From positions 257,839-321,838 of the forward strand of contig BMUD01000006.1 in NCBI GenBank assembly GCA_014650015.1: a DNA stretch of 64,000 nt. Direction: 5' to 3'. The translations under genes and the position numbers were made by a program. Positions within the stretch are counted from its first letter, which is position 1; every line of letters starts with the position of its first letter. Below the pieces are notes generated by a model, which did not search any database, was not told the DNA's origin, and saw only the letters and a program-made list of their open reading frames with translations. This DNA is from Streptomyces griseoloalbus (GTDB lineage: Bacteria; Actinomycetota; Actinomycetes; Streptomycetales; Streptomycetaceae). This document shows positions 1 through 8,398 of this stretch, in pieces.

Positions 1-1754
1 CGCGCCTGGGCGTCGGTCGCGGTCAGGCTGGTGCCGGGCTTCAGCTCCTGCCGGACGGTGAGGACCTGCTGCTCGCCCTGGTCGAAGAAGTTGGTCTTCA
101 GCAGCGGCGCCATGGCGAAGGTGGCGATCAGCACGACGACCGCGATGGCCACGCTGGCCAGCCTGCGCCGGGTGGCGAAGCGCAGTACGGGGACGTACAG
201 GCGCTGGAGGCGGCTCTTCGCCTCCTTCTCCTCCGCGAGGCGGCGCGCCTCCTCGGCGTCCTCGGGGGTGCCCTTCGGGGCGCGCAGGAACCAGTACGAC
301 AGCACCGGCACGACCGTCAGCGACACCAGCAGGGACGCCAGCAGCGCCGCCGTGACGGTGAGGCTGAAGGAGCCGAACAGTTCGCCCACCATGCCGCCGA
401 CCAGGCCGATCGGCAGGAAGACGGCGACCGTGGTGAGGGTCGAGGACGTCACCGCGCCCGCCACCTCGCGCACCGCGTTCATGATCGCGGACTGGCGCTC
501 CTCGCCGTAGCCGAGGTGCCGCTTGATGTTCTCCAGGACCACGATGGAGTCGTCCACGACCCGGCCGATGGCGATGGTCAGCGCGCCCAGCGTCAGCATG
601 TTCAGCGACAGGTCGCGGGTCCACAGCACGATCAGGGCGAGGACCACGGACAGCGGGATGGAGACGGCCGTGACGAGGGTCGAGCGGACCGACGCCAGGA
701 AGACCAGGATCACCAGGACCGCGAAGAGCAGGCCGAGCGCGCCCTCGGTGGTCAGGCCGTCGATGGCCTTGGAGACCGCCGGGCCCTGGTCGCTGACGAC
801 GGTGAGGGTGGCACCCTCGCCCAGGTCCTTCCGCAGCTCCGGCAGCTTCTCGTCGACGGCCTCCGAGATGGCGACCGCGCTGCCGTCGTGGTCCATGGTG
901 GCCATGACGGCGAGGCTGGGCTTGCCGTTGGTGCGGGTGAGGGCGTCGGCCCTGGCCTCCTCCTGCTTCACCGTGGCGACGTCACCGAGACGGACCGGCT
1001 CGCCCTTGCCGGGCTCGCCGGTGACCCTCAGGTCCTCGATCTGCCGCAGCGAGGTGAAGCCGCCGCCGACCTGGACGGTGCGGTTGGCGCCGTCCTCGTC
1101 GAAGGAGCCGGCCGGCACGGTCGCCCCGCCCGCCTGGAGGGCCTGGGAGAGCGACTGCGCGGTGAGACCCGCCTTCGCCAGCTTCGCGGTGTCGGGGGTG
1201 ACGGTGATCTGGAGGTCGCGTACGCCGTCCACGGTGACCTGGCCGACGCCGTCGATGTCCTCCAGCGCGGGCACCACGGTCCGGTCGAGCTGATCGGCGA
1301 GCGCCTGCTGGTCCTTGCCGGAGGTGACGGCGAGGACCACGGTCGGGATGTCGTCCGTGGAACCGGCGACGACCTGCGGGTCCACGTCGTCCGGGAGCCG
1401 GGCGCCGGCCCGGTTGACGGCCTGCTGGACATCGGCGACGAGCTGTTGGGTGTCGTTGCCGAAATCGAAGGACGCCATGATCACGGCGTTGCCCTCGCTC
1501 GCCGTCGAGGTGACGCCGGAGATGCCGTCGACGGCCTCCAGGTTGTCCTCGATGGGTTCGACGACCTGCTTCTCCACCACGTCCGGGGAGGCACCCTGGT
1601 AGGGGGCGATCACGGACACCATGGGCAGTTCGATGGTCGGCAGCAGCTGCTGCTTGAGCTGGGGTATCGCGATCGCCCCGAACACGAGCGCGATGATCGA
1701 CATCAGTCCGATCAGCGCCCGTTGCGCGAGGCTGAATCTGGACAGCCAGGACAT
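1..1754 (-). CDS. RND-superfamily efflux transporter, C-terminal part outside the window
   Basis: Inner-membrane proton-driven exporter of the AcrB/MmpL-like RND class. The first 584 codons are present and the frame runs off the left edge. The N terminus MSWLSRFSLAQRALIGL leads into a first membrane helix, then a large extracytoplasmic domain (about residues 35-320), then a run of helices. The conserved stretch LTIAIGRVVDDSIVVLENI, with the paired Asp of RND helix 4, is clear. The start is the ATG at 1754; the ribosome site before it is weak. It lies 165 bp downstream of the response regulator gene on the same strand, so the two-component pair could control it (inference). The substrate cannot be told from sequence. 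Confidence 0.9.
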   Translation of the reverse strand, partial: MSWLSRFSLAQRALIGLMSIIALVFGAIAIPQLKQQLLPTIELPMVSVIAPYQGASPDVVEKQVVEPIEDNLEAVDGISGVTSTASEGNAVIMASFDFGNDTQQLVADVQQAVNRAGARLPDDVDPQVVAGSTDDIPTVVLAVTSGKDQQALADQLDRTVVPALEDIDGVGQVTVDGVRDLQITVTPDTAKLAKAGLTAQSLSQALQAGGATVPAGSFDEDGANRTVQVGGGFTSLRQIEDLRVTGEPGKGEPVRLGDVATVKQEEARADALTRTNGKPSLAVMATMDHDGSAVAISEAVDEKLPELRKDLGEGATLTVVSDQGPAVSKAIDGLTTEGALGLLFAVLVILVFLASVRSTLVTAVSIPLSVVLALIVLWTRDLSLNMLTLGALTIAIGRVVDDSIVVLENIKRHLGYGEERQSAIMNAVREVAGAVTSSTLTTVAVFLPIGLVGGMVGELFGSFSLTVTAALLASLLVSLTVVPVLSYWFLRAPKGTPEDAEEARRLAEEKEAKSRLQRLYVPVLRFATRRRLASVAIAVVVLIATFAMAPLLKTNFFDQGEQQVLTVRQELKPGTSLTATDAQA

Positions 1755-1919
1755 GGTCAGGGTCTCTTTTCCGTGGAGGAACGGCAGAAGTCCGGTAGGA
1801 GGAAGCGCACGAGTAAGCGCCCGCTCTACACCCTGAGCCATCGACGAGGGCCGATCCGTAGACCCGAGGTCCAATCTCTTGTACGAGGCATACTCCCGCC
1901 GCAGTACGCCCGGCGGAGC

Positions 1920-2606
1920 TCACTCCACCCTTGGACGGACCAGCCCCGACTCGTAGGCGGTGACCACCAGCTGGGCCCGGTCGCGGGCGCCCAGCTTGGC
2001 CATGGCCCGGTTGACATGGGTTTTCACGGTCAGCGGACTGACCTGGAGGCGTTCGGCGATCTCGTCGTTGGAATGTCCGCCGGCCACCTGGACCAGCACC
2101 TCGCGCTCGCGCACGGTCAGCGAGTCGAGCCGTTCGGCGCGGGCGGGGTCGCGGTCGCCGTCGCCGGCCGTGCCCTCCTGGGCGAGGAAACGGGCGATCA
2201 GGCCCTTGGTGGCCACCGGGGACAGCAGCGCCTCTCCCCCGGCGGCGATCCGGATGGCGTTCAGCATCTCCTCCGGTTCGGAGCCCTTGCCGAGGAATCC
2301 GGAGGCGCCGGCCCGCAGCGACCGCACCACGTAGTCGTCGACCTCGAAGGTCGTCAGGATCACCACCCGGACCCCGGCGAGTCCGGGGTCCGCGCTGATC
2401 ATGCGGGTGGCGGCGAGCCCGTCGGTGCCGGGCATCCGGATGTCCATGAGGACGACGTCGGCGCGCTGCTCCCGGGCCAGCCGGACCGCCTCCGCCCCGT
2501 CGGACGCCTCGCCCACCACCTCCATGTCCGGCTCCGAGTCGACGAGCACGCGGAAGGCGCTGCGCAGCAGTGCCTGGTCGTCGGCGAGCAGGACACGGAT
2601 CGTCAT
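1920..2606 (-). CDS. NarL/LuxR-family response regulator
   Basis: A 228-aa cytoplasmic DNA-binding response regulator. The receiver domain (about residues 3-120) has the acidic pair ADD near residue 9 and the phospho-acceptor Asp55 in VVLMDIRMPG. The C-terminal LuxR helix-turn-helix (about 155-220) contains LTVREREVLVQVAGGHSNDEIAERL and SPLTVKTHVNRAMAKLG. The ATG at 2606 is chosen because MTIRVLLADD is the canonical receiver start. It begins 22 bp after the stop of the histidine kinase gene on the same strand, so the two form an operon. Targets are unknown; the RND exporter downstream is a candidate. Confidence 0.95.
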   Translation of the reverse strand: MTIRVLLADDQALLRSAFRVLVDSEPDMEVVGEASDGAEAVRLAREQRADVVLMDIRMPGTDGLAATRMISADPGLAGVRVVILTTFEVDDYVVRSLRAGASGFLGKGSEPEEMLNAIRIAAGGEALLSPVATKGLIARFLAQEGTAGDGDRDPARAERLDSLTVREREVLVQVAGGHSNDEIAERLQVSPLTVKTHVNRAMAKLGARDRAQLVVTAYESGLVRPRVE

Positions 2607-2628
2607 ACGGACTCCAGCGGGACGGTGG

Positions 2629-3852
2629 TCACGGGCGGCTGTCCTGAGCGGCGGAGGTGCGGGGCTCGACGGGCAGGATCGCATGGACGCGGAAACCGCC
2701 GCCGTAGCGGGGGCCGGTGGTGAGGGTGCCGCGCAGGGCGGTGACGCGCTCGCGCATGCCGAGCAGTCCGTGCCCGCCGCCGGGGGTGTCGTCCAGGTCC
2801 TCGCCGCTGCCGTCGTCGAGCACGGTGATCTCGATGTGGGGTCCCACGCGGACGACGCTGACCTCGGCGTGCGCATCGGTGCCGGCGTGCTTCTGGACGT
2901 TGGTCAGGGCCTCCTGGATGACCCGGTAGGCGGCCAGGTCGACGGCGGCGGGCAGGCCGGTGCCCTGGTCGGTGCGGGCGACCTCGACGCGCAGTCCGGC
3001 GTTGCGGAACGTTCCCGCGAGGTCGTCGAGGCGGTCGAGGCCGGGTGCGGGCTCGGTGGGGGCCTCGGGGTCGCCGGACTGGCGCAGCAGGCCGACGGTG
3101 GCCCGCAGCTCGCCCAGTGCGGAGCGGCTGGCCTCGCGCACATGGGCGAGGGCCTCCTTGGCCTGGTCGGGCCGCTTGTCCATGACGTGGGCGGCGACCC
3201 CGGCCTGGACGTTGACCAGGGCGATGTGGTGGGCCACGACGTCGTGCAGGTCGCGGGCGATGCGCAGGCGTTCCTCGGCGACCCGGCGGCGGGCCTCCTC
3301 CTCGCGGGTGCGTTCGGCCCGTTCGGCGCGTTCGCGGATGGCCTGGACGAAGGCGCGGCGGCTGCGGACGGCGTCCCCGGCGGTGGCGCCGATACCCGTC
3401 CAGGCGACGATCGCCAGGTTCTCCTGGGCGTACCAGGGCAGGGGTCCGGCGACCATGGCGCAGCCGGTGAGGACCGTCATGGTGAGCAGGCCGATCCGCC
3501 AGGTGGTGGGGCGGTCGGTGGTGGAGGCGACGGTGTAGAGCGCGACGACCGCGCACATGGCGACGGGGGCGCGGGGGTCCCCGGTGACGGACTCCGCGAC
3601 GGAGACCCCGCCGGCCAGGGCGAGCACCGTGCGGGGTGCGCGGCGCCGGAAGACGAGCGCGGCCGCGCCGAGGACCATCAGGATCAGGCTGAGCGGGTCC
3701 GGGGTCCGCAGTCCCCAGTCGATGCCCTCGGGGCCGTGCGGTTCGACGAAGGACCCGGCCACCATGCACGCCAGGACGCCGGCCGCCAGTGCCGCGTCCA
3801 GGGCGAAGGGGTGTGCGCGCAGCCGGCACCGGGTGCGGTCGAAGGGGGTCAC
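2629..3852 (-). CDS. Two-component sensor histidine kinase, HisKA_3 type
   Basis: A 407-aa membrane sensor kinase, partner of the NarL-type regulator that follows. The N-terminal half (about 15-155) has four to five hydrophobic segments and no large extracytoplasmic loop, so it probably senses something in or at the membrane. The dimerisation/phosphotransfer helix carries RIARDLHDVVAHHIALV with the phospho-acceptor His203. The HATPase_c domain has VIQEALTNVQKHA (N box) and LDDGSGEDLDDTPGGGHGLLGM (G boxes). The start is a GTG at 3852. The ligand is unknown. Confidence 0.93.
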   Translation of the reverse strand: MTPFDRTRCRLRAHPFALDAALAAGVLACMVAGSFVEPHGPEGIDWGLRTPDPLSLILMVLGAAALVFRRRAPRTVLALAGGVSVAESVTGDPRAPVAMCAVVALYTVASTTDRPTTWRIGLLTMTVLTGCAMVAGPLPWYAQENLAIVAWTGIGATAGDAVRSRRAFVQAIRERAERAERTREEEARRRVAEERLRIARDLHDVVAHHIALVNVQAGVAAHVMDKRPDQAKEALAHVREASRSALGELRATVGLLRQSGDPEAPTEPAPGLDRLDDLAGTFRNAGLRVEVARTDQGTGLPAAVDLAAYRVIQEALTNVQKHAGTDAHAEVSVVRVGPHIEITVLDDGSGEDLDDTPGGGHGLLGMRERVTALRGTLTTGPRYGGGFRVHAILPVEPRTSAAQDSRP

Positions 3853-4006
3853 GGGTGTTCACCGTAGCCGGGGTGGGCGTCCGTTCCCACGGCACCCGTG
3901 CTGGTGTGATCGTATGACCGTCCTGGCGCGCTCCCCCGGACCCCGCTCCGGCCCTGCACGGGCCTCGTCCTCCGTGGCCGGACGGGCCGACGGTGCACGG
4001 CGTCCG

Positions 4007-4288
4007 TCAGGTGTCCGGGATCAGACCGTCGTCGCTCAGCAGTCCCTTGACCTCGTCCAGGGTGGCGTCCGGGGACGGCAGGATGAGGTCGGAGGGCTCC
4101 AGGGAGTCGTCGGGCAGGGGCTCGCCGAGTTCGCGGACCTTGGCCAGCAGCGCCTGGAGGGTGGCGCGGAAGCCCGGTCCGTCGCCGTTCTCCATCTCGG
4201 CGAGCAGTTCCTCGTCCAGCTCGTTCAGGTCGGCGAGCCGGCTCTCGGCCAGCGTCACCTGCCCCTCCCCCATGATCCGTACGATCAT
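4007..4288 (-). CDS. pspAA: PspA-associated protein PspAA
   Basis: A 93-aa acidic soluble protein (starts MIVRIMGEGQVTLAES) of the PspAA family that accompanies PspA in actinobacteria and cyanobacteria. It is thought to help PspA in the envelope-stress response. The ATG at 4288 has a strong AGGAGG site just upstream. The gene begins 42 bp after the stop of pspA on the same strand, the usual pspA-pspAA order. The middle (about 20-65) looks helical and rich in Glu and Leu. No catalytic motif is seen. Confidence 0.85.
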   Translation of the reverse strand: MIVRIMGEGQVTLAESRLADLNELDEELLAEMENGDGPGFRATLQALLAKVRELGEPLPDDSLEPSDLILPSPDATLDEVKGLLSDDGLIPDT

Positions 4289-4330
4289 GTCGCCCTCCTA
4301 GGCGTGGACCCCTGCCGCCGTCGCCGATGA

Positions 4331-5128
4331 CTACTGCTTGTCGAAGCGGGGGGTGTCCTGCGGCTGCTGCTGGGACTGCTGCTGGGCGTCGCCGCCCTCG
4401 ATGGCCTGCTGTCCGCCGGACGAACCACCGGCCAGCTCGGCCTTCATGCGCTGCAGTTCCAGCTCTACATCCGTACCACCGGAGAGCCGGTCCAGCTCGG
4501 CCTGGATGTCGTCCTTGTGCATACCGGACTGGTCGTCCAGGGCGCCCGAGGCGAGCAGTTCGTCGATCGCGCCGGCCCGGGCCTGGAGCTGGGCGGTCTT
4601 GTCCTCGGCCCGCTGGATGGCCATCCCGACGTCGCCCATCTCCTCGGAGATCCCGGAGAAGGCCTCGCCGATCCGGGTCTGCGCCTGGGCCGCGGTGTAG
4701 GTGGCCTTGATGGTCTCCTTCTTCGTGCGGAAGGCGTCCACCTTGGCCTGGAGGCGCTGGGCCGCGAGGGTGAGCTTCTCCTCCTCGCCCTGGAGCGTGG
4801 CGTGCTGTGTCTCCAGGTCCGTCACCTGCTGCTGGAGCGCGGCGCGGCGGGAGAGCGCCTCGCGGGCCAGGTCCTCCCGGCCGAGCGCGAGCGCCTTGCG
4901 GCCCTGGTCCTCCAGCTTGCCCGACTGGGACTGGAGCTGGTTGAGCTGGAGCTCCAGACGCTTGCGCGAGGTGGCCACGTCGGCGACGCCGCGGCGGACC
5001 TTCTGGAGCAGCTCCAGCTGCTTCTGGTACGAGTAATCGAGGGTCTCGCGCGGGTCCTCGGCCCGGTCAAGGGCCTTGTTCGCCTTCGCGCGGAAGATCA
5101 TCCCCATACGCTTCATGACACCGCTCAT
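4331..5128 (-). CDS. pspA: PspA/IM30-family envelope stress protein
   Basis: A 265-aa peripheral membrane protein of the PspA/VIPP1 (ESCRT-III-like) family, which oligomerises on damaged membranes and supports their integrity. The sequence begins MSGVMKRMGMIFRAKANKALDRAEDP, the typical amphipathic N-terminal helix. A long coiled coil follows (about 35-220, rich in Gln, Glu, Ala, Leu). The tail is Gln-rich and ends in DTPRFDKQ. The ATG at 5128 is chosen because it matches the family N terminus and has AAGGGGG upstream; an in-frame extension of 26 codons upstream has no family match. It is followed by pspAA in the same operon. Confidence 0.95.
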   Translation of the reverse strand: MSGVMKRMGMIFRAKANKALDRAEDPRETLDYSYQKQLELLQKVRRGVADVATSRKRLELQLNQLQSQSGKLEDQGRKALALGREDLAREALSRRAALQQQVTDLETQHATLQGEEEKLTLAAQRLQAKVDAFRTKKETIKATYTAAQAQTRIGEAFSGISEEMGDVGMAIQRAEDKTAQLQARAGAIDELLASGALDDQSGMHKDDIQAELDRLSGGTDVELELQRMKAELAGGSSGGQQAIEGGDAQQQSQQQPQDTPRFDKQ

Positions 5129-5413
5129 GGGCTTCGCGCGCCCCCTTCTGACGGACTCCAGCTCCAGCGACTGCAACAGAACCCACAGTACGGGCCCTGC
5201 ATCCATTACCGCACTGTCCGGGGACGGATGCGCTCATCCCCAAGGACGACTGAGTACCCTCCGGATCCGGCGTAGGGAGTAGGTGGTCCCCGGGGGCCGG
5301 ACGGCAGGACGGCCACCCGGAGACCCGCACGACGTCCCCATCTGTCCTTGTGGAGACGTCCGGTGTTGCCGGATCGTTCCCCCCGGGACTGCGGTCCAAC
5401 CCCGGGCACCCCT

Positions 5414-5430
5414 TACCCTTGGGTTTTGTG
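5414..5430 (+). promoter_or_regulatory. Possible leaderless promoter of the DUF3043 gene
   Basis: A TACCCT hexamer at 5414-5419 lies 8 bp before the GTG start at 5428, and no ribosome-binding site is visible. This is the arrangement expected for a leaderless transcript starting at the GTG. No good -35 hexamer is present, so this is only a suggestion. Confidence 0.35.
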
Positions 5431-6027
5431 TTCCGTAGCCGCGCCAAGGAAGAGAAGGCATCGGCCGCCGGCAGGGCGACCGTGACCGACTCCCAGCAGA
5501 CCCGCCACCCGGAGGCCCCCAAGGGCCGTCCCACGCCCAAGCGCAGCCAGGCCCAGAGCCAGCGTCGCAGCGTGGCCAATACGACGATGTCGCGCAAGGA
5601 GGCATCCAAGCGGCAGCGTGAGGAGCGCCGTGCCGCGCTGGAGCGTCAGCGCCAGGCGCTGGCCAGCGGCGACGAACGCTACCTGCCCGCCCGTGACAAG
5701 GGTCCGGTGCGCCGGTTCGCGCGCGACTTCGTGGACTCGCGGTTCAACATCGCGGAGTACTTCCTGCCGATGGCCGTGATCATCCTGGTGCTGAGCATGA
5801 TCCAGGTGCCCCAGCTGCAGAACGCCGCGTTGCTGCTGTGGCTGGTGGTGATCGTGATGATCGTGCTCGACTCGATCGTGACCGGGGTCCGGCTGAAGAA
5901 GCGGCTGGCGGAGCGCTTCCCCGACGACAACCGGCGCGGCGCGGTGGCCTACGCGCTGATGCGCTCGCTCCAGATGCGCCGGCTGCGGCTGCCCAAGCCC
6001 CAGGTCAAGCGCGGGGAGCGGCCCTGA
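5428..6027 (+). CDS. DUF3043 membrane protein
   Basis: A 199-aa conserved actinobacterial protein of the DUF3043 family; function unknown. The start is the GTG opening VFRSRAKEEKASAAG. The first half is very basic and polar (KGRPTPKRSQAQSQRR, then MSRKEASKRQREERR). Two hydrophobic helices follow (about 115-160: YFLPMAVIILVLSMIQV and LLLWLVVIVMIVLD), then a basic cytoplasmic tail. It is divergent from pspA across about 300 bp that holds no other gene. The methyltransferase frame downstream overlaps its stop. Confidence 0.88.
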   Translation: MFRSRAKEEKASAAGRATVTDSQQTRHPEAPKGRPTPKRSQAQSQRRSVANTTMSRKEASKRQREERRAALERQRQALASGDERYLPARDKGPVRRFARDFVDSRFNIAEYFLPMAVIILVLSMIQVPQLQNAALLLWLVVIVMIVLDSIVTGVRLKKRLAERFPDDNRRGAVAYALMRSLQMRRLRLPKPQVKRGERP

Positions 6028-6779
6028 GCGCCACGCCGTATGCCGACGGCGCGGCGCGGGACCGGCTCAGCGGGCTCGCCGGTCTGCGGGACGTCGTTCG
6101 GCAGGAGCTGGTGGCCCGCCAGCTGGAGGAGCAGATAGTGGGGCGCTTCCCGGTCGGGCGGCGGCTGCGGGTGCTCGACGTGGGCATGGGCCGGGGTACG
6201 CAGGCGCTGCGGCTGGCCCGGGCCGGTCACCAGGTGACCGGCGTCGAACAGGACCCGGGGCCGATCGCCGCCGCGCGGGAGGCCCTCGCCGGGGAACCGG
6301 AGGGCATCCGGGAGCGGATGCGGATCGTGCAGGGCGACGGCCGGGACACCGGCGTGCACTTCCTGCCGGGCAGTTTCGACGTCGTGCTGTGTCACGGCGT
6401 GCTCATGCGCGTCGAGGAGCCGGACGCGCTGCTGGCCGGGCTGGCCCGGATGCTCGCTCCCGGCGGAATGCTGTCCCTGCTGGTGCGCAACGGCGACGCG
6501 GCGGCGATGCGGCCGGGCCTGTCGGGCGACTGGGCCGGGGCGCTGGCGGGCTTCGGCACGGTGTCCTACGGGCTGACGAGACTGACGTCGACCCTCGCCG
6601 GGATCGGGGCGCCGCTGCACACCTGGTACGGCGTACGGGTCTTCACGGACACGGTCCTGGACGACGCCGCCCTCCCGGACGACATGGACACGCTGCTCGC
6701 GGTCGAGGAGCGGGCCGGCCGCACGGACCCCTACCGCGGGGTGGCGGCCCTGCTGCACCTGTGCGGGGTCCGGGGCTGA
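6024..6779 (+). CDS. Class I SAM-dependent methyltransferase
   Basis: A cytoplasmic methyltransferase with the Rossmann SAM-binding motif LRVLDVGMGRGTQALRLA, then the acidic loop VTGVEQDP and the post-II stretch FDVVLCHGVLMRVEEPDALL. About 250 aa from the position given. The start is not settled. No ATG, GTG or TTG lies near the stop of the upstream gene in this frame. The position given is a CTG at 6024 that overlaps the upstream TGA as CTGA, and the following residues SATPYADGAARDRLSGL look like a family N terminus. A longer read-back into the upstream gene, or a later GTG near 6111, is possible. The substrate is unknown. Confidence 0.82.
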   Translation: MSATPYADGAARDRLSGLAGLRDVVRQELVARQLEEQIVGRFPVGRRLRVLDVGMGRGTQALRLARAGHQVTGVEQDPGPIAAAREALAGEPEGIRERMRIVQGDGRDTGVHFLPGSFDVVLCHGVLMRVEEPDALLAGLARMLAPGGMLSLLVRNGDAAAMRPGLSGDWAGALAGFGTVSYGLTRLTSTLAGIGAPLHTWYGVRVFTDTVLDDAALPDDMDTLLAVEERAGRTDPYRGVAALLHLCGVRG

Positions 6780-6801
6780 GACCTCGCGGTCGCCGCGCGG
6801 T

Positions 6802-6828
6802 GGGCGGGGGCCGAGACGGCCCCCGCCC
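6802..6828. terminator. Bidirectional hairpin terminator
   Basis: A perfect 11-bp G+C stem (6802-6812 with 6818-6828) with a 5-nt loop lies between the convergent methyltransferase and 78-aa genes. Confidence 0.7.
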
Positions 6829-6834
6829 CGCTGC

Positions 6835-7071
6835 TCACGCCTCTTCCGCCTGCGCTTCCGCTTCCGTTTCCGCGTGGAGGCTCATCGGGCCGTAGATCTC
6901 CGTGGTGTCCTCCAACAGGCGCACCTGGTCGGCGCCGCCCTCCTGGAGTGCCTTCCAGTTCTCCCCGATCCAGGACTCGGCGTCCCCCTGTGTGGGGAAC
7001 TCCTCCGGCGGCACCGCGGGCTCGACCTGCGTCCCGTCGGCCTTCTCGAACCGCCACGTCCATGCCGCCAT
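6835..7071 (-). CDS. Small conserved Streptomyces protein, unknown function
   Basis: A 78-aa acidic cytoplasmic protein, MAAWTWRFEKADGTQ and onward. The middle (EEFPTQGDAESWIGENWKALQEGGADQVRLLED) looks like a compact alpha/beta fold; the tail is Glu/Ala-rich. I recognise it as a conserved hypothetical of Streptomyces but know no function. The ATG at 7071 is preferred over one 27 bases upstream because conservation should start at MAAWTW. It is transcribed towards the methyltransferase gene and they share the hairpin at 6802-6828. Confidence 0.8.
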   Translation of the reverse strand: MAAWTWRFEKADGTQVEPAVPPEEFPTQGDAESWIGENWKALQEGGADQVRLLEDTTEIYGPMSLHAETEAEAQAEEA

Positions 7072-7186
7072 GTACGCCTCCCATAGGTGTGAGCACACTG
7101 CACAGCAGGAGCCGGATCACGTCCGGCCCCTGCCCATGAGCCTAGTCGGACGGGCAGCGGCCGTGGGGACAGGCGAAAATCAGGGC

Positions 7187-8386
7187 GTGGAACTGACTCT
7201 GCTCGGCACCGGTGCCCCCGCGGGACTGCCCCGCCCCCACTGTCCCTGCGCCGCGTGCGCGTCCGCGCTCGGCGCTGACGCGCGGGCGGCCACCTCGCTG
7301 CTCGTGGACGGGGCGCTGCTGCTCGACCTCACGCCGGGTGCGGCGTTCGCGGCCGCCCGCGCGGGTCGTTCGCTGGGCGGCGTACGCCAGGTGCTGCTGT
7401 CGCATCCGCACGACGGGCCCGCGGTCGAGCTGCCCGCCGGGCTGCCGCAGCCCGGAAGGGTGCCGGACGGGCGGGAGTTGGCGCTGCTGACGGGCCATCG
7501 GGTGCGGGCGGTGGCACTGGACGCGCCCGGCACCGGGTACGCGGTGACGGCTCCGGACGCGCAGCGGTTGCTGTACCTGCCGCCGGGCGGGGCGCCGGCC
7601 GGGCTGGAGGAGCCGGCCGAATCGTACGCGATGGTGCTGCTGGACGTCGTGGGGCGTCCGGACGCGCTGGCGCGGCTGCGGGAGGTGGGAGCGGTGGGCC
7701 CGACCACGGATGTCGTCGCCGTCCATCTGGACCATGACGTGCCGCCGGGCGCGGAGCTGCGGCGCCGGCTCGCGGCGGCCGGGGCGCGCGCCGTGCCGGA
7801 CGGCGCCACGCTGGAGGTGGGCGCCTACGAGGACGTACCCGACGTGCCGCGGCGGACGCTGGTGCTGGGCGGGGCGCGCTCGGGCAAGTCGGTGGAGGCC
7901 GAGCGCCGGCTGGAGTCGTTCCCCGAGGTGCTGTACGTGGCGACGGGCGGGTCGCGCAACGGGGACACCGAGTGGACGGCGCGGGTGTCGGCGCATCAGG
8001 AGCGGCGGCCGGGGTCGTGGCGGACGGTCGAGACCTGCGATCTGGTCCCGCTGCTGAAGGACGACGGTCCGCCGCTGCTCGTGGACTGTCTGTCGCTGTG
8101 GCTGACGGACGCGATGGACGCCGTGGGGGCGTGGGACGACGCGGAGTGGGCGGACGGCGGGGAGCGGGCGCTGCGGGAGCGGGTGCGGGAGCTGACGGAC
8201 GCGGTGCGCGAGACCGGGCGGACGGTGGTCGCCGTCTCCAACGAGGTGGGCTCGGGCATCGTCCCCGCCACCGCGTCCGGTCGCCGGTACCGGGACGAAC
8301 TCGGGCGGTTGAACGCGGCGTTCGCGCGGGAGTGCGAGCAGGTGCTGCTGGTGGTGGCGGGTCAGGCGGTCGTCCTGCGGGGGTGA
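7187..8386 (+). CDS. cobU: Adenosylcobinamide kinase/guanylyltransferase CobU with an extra N-terminal domain
   Basis: A 399-aa protein. The C-terminal half (about residues 220-399) is CobU, which phosphorylates adenosylcobinamide and attaches GMP in the nucleotide-loop stage of B12 synthesis: P-loop LVLGGARSGKSVEAER, then ATGGSRNGDTEWTARVSAHQERR, LLVDCLSLWLTD and VSNEVGSGIVP. The first 215 residues resemble a metallo-beta-lactamase (PhnP-like) fold: ELTLLGTGAPAGLP, a cysteine pair PHCPCAAC, LLSHPHDGPA and AVHLDHDVP. The usual HxHxDH metal site is degenerate, so this part may be non-catalytic. Ordinary CobU is about 180 aa. The GTG at 7187 is chosen because VELTLLGTG is the domain start. cobT and cobS follow within 5 kb but are not co-transcribed with it without interruption. 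Confidence 0.9.
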   Translation: MELTLLGTGAPAGLPRPHCPCAACASALGADARAATSLLVDGALLLDLTPGAAFAAARAGRSLGGVRQVLLSHPHDGPAVELPAGLPQPGRVPDGRELALLTGHRVRAVALDAPGTGYAVTAPDAQRLLYLPPGGAPAGLEEPAESYAMVLLDVVGRPDALARLREVGAVGPTTDVVAVHLDHDVPPGAELRRRLAAAGARAVPDGATLEVGAYEDVPDVPRRTLVLGGARSGKSVEAERRLESFPEVLYVATGGSRNGDTEWTARVSAHQERRPGSWRTVETCDLVPLLKDDGPPLLVDCLSLWLTDAMDAVGAWDDAEWADGGERALRERVRELTDAVRETGRTVVAVSNEVGSGIVPATASGRRYRDELGRLNAAFARECEQVLLVVAGQAVVLRG

Positions 8387-8398
8387 GGTCCCCGGGAG

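Noticed and set aside
516-3867. Long plus-strand frames at the left end
   Set aside because: They oppose the RND, response regulator and kinase genes, which have clear family motifs on the minus strand.
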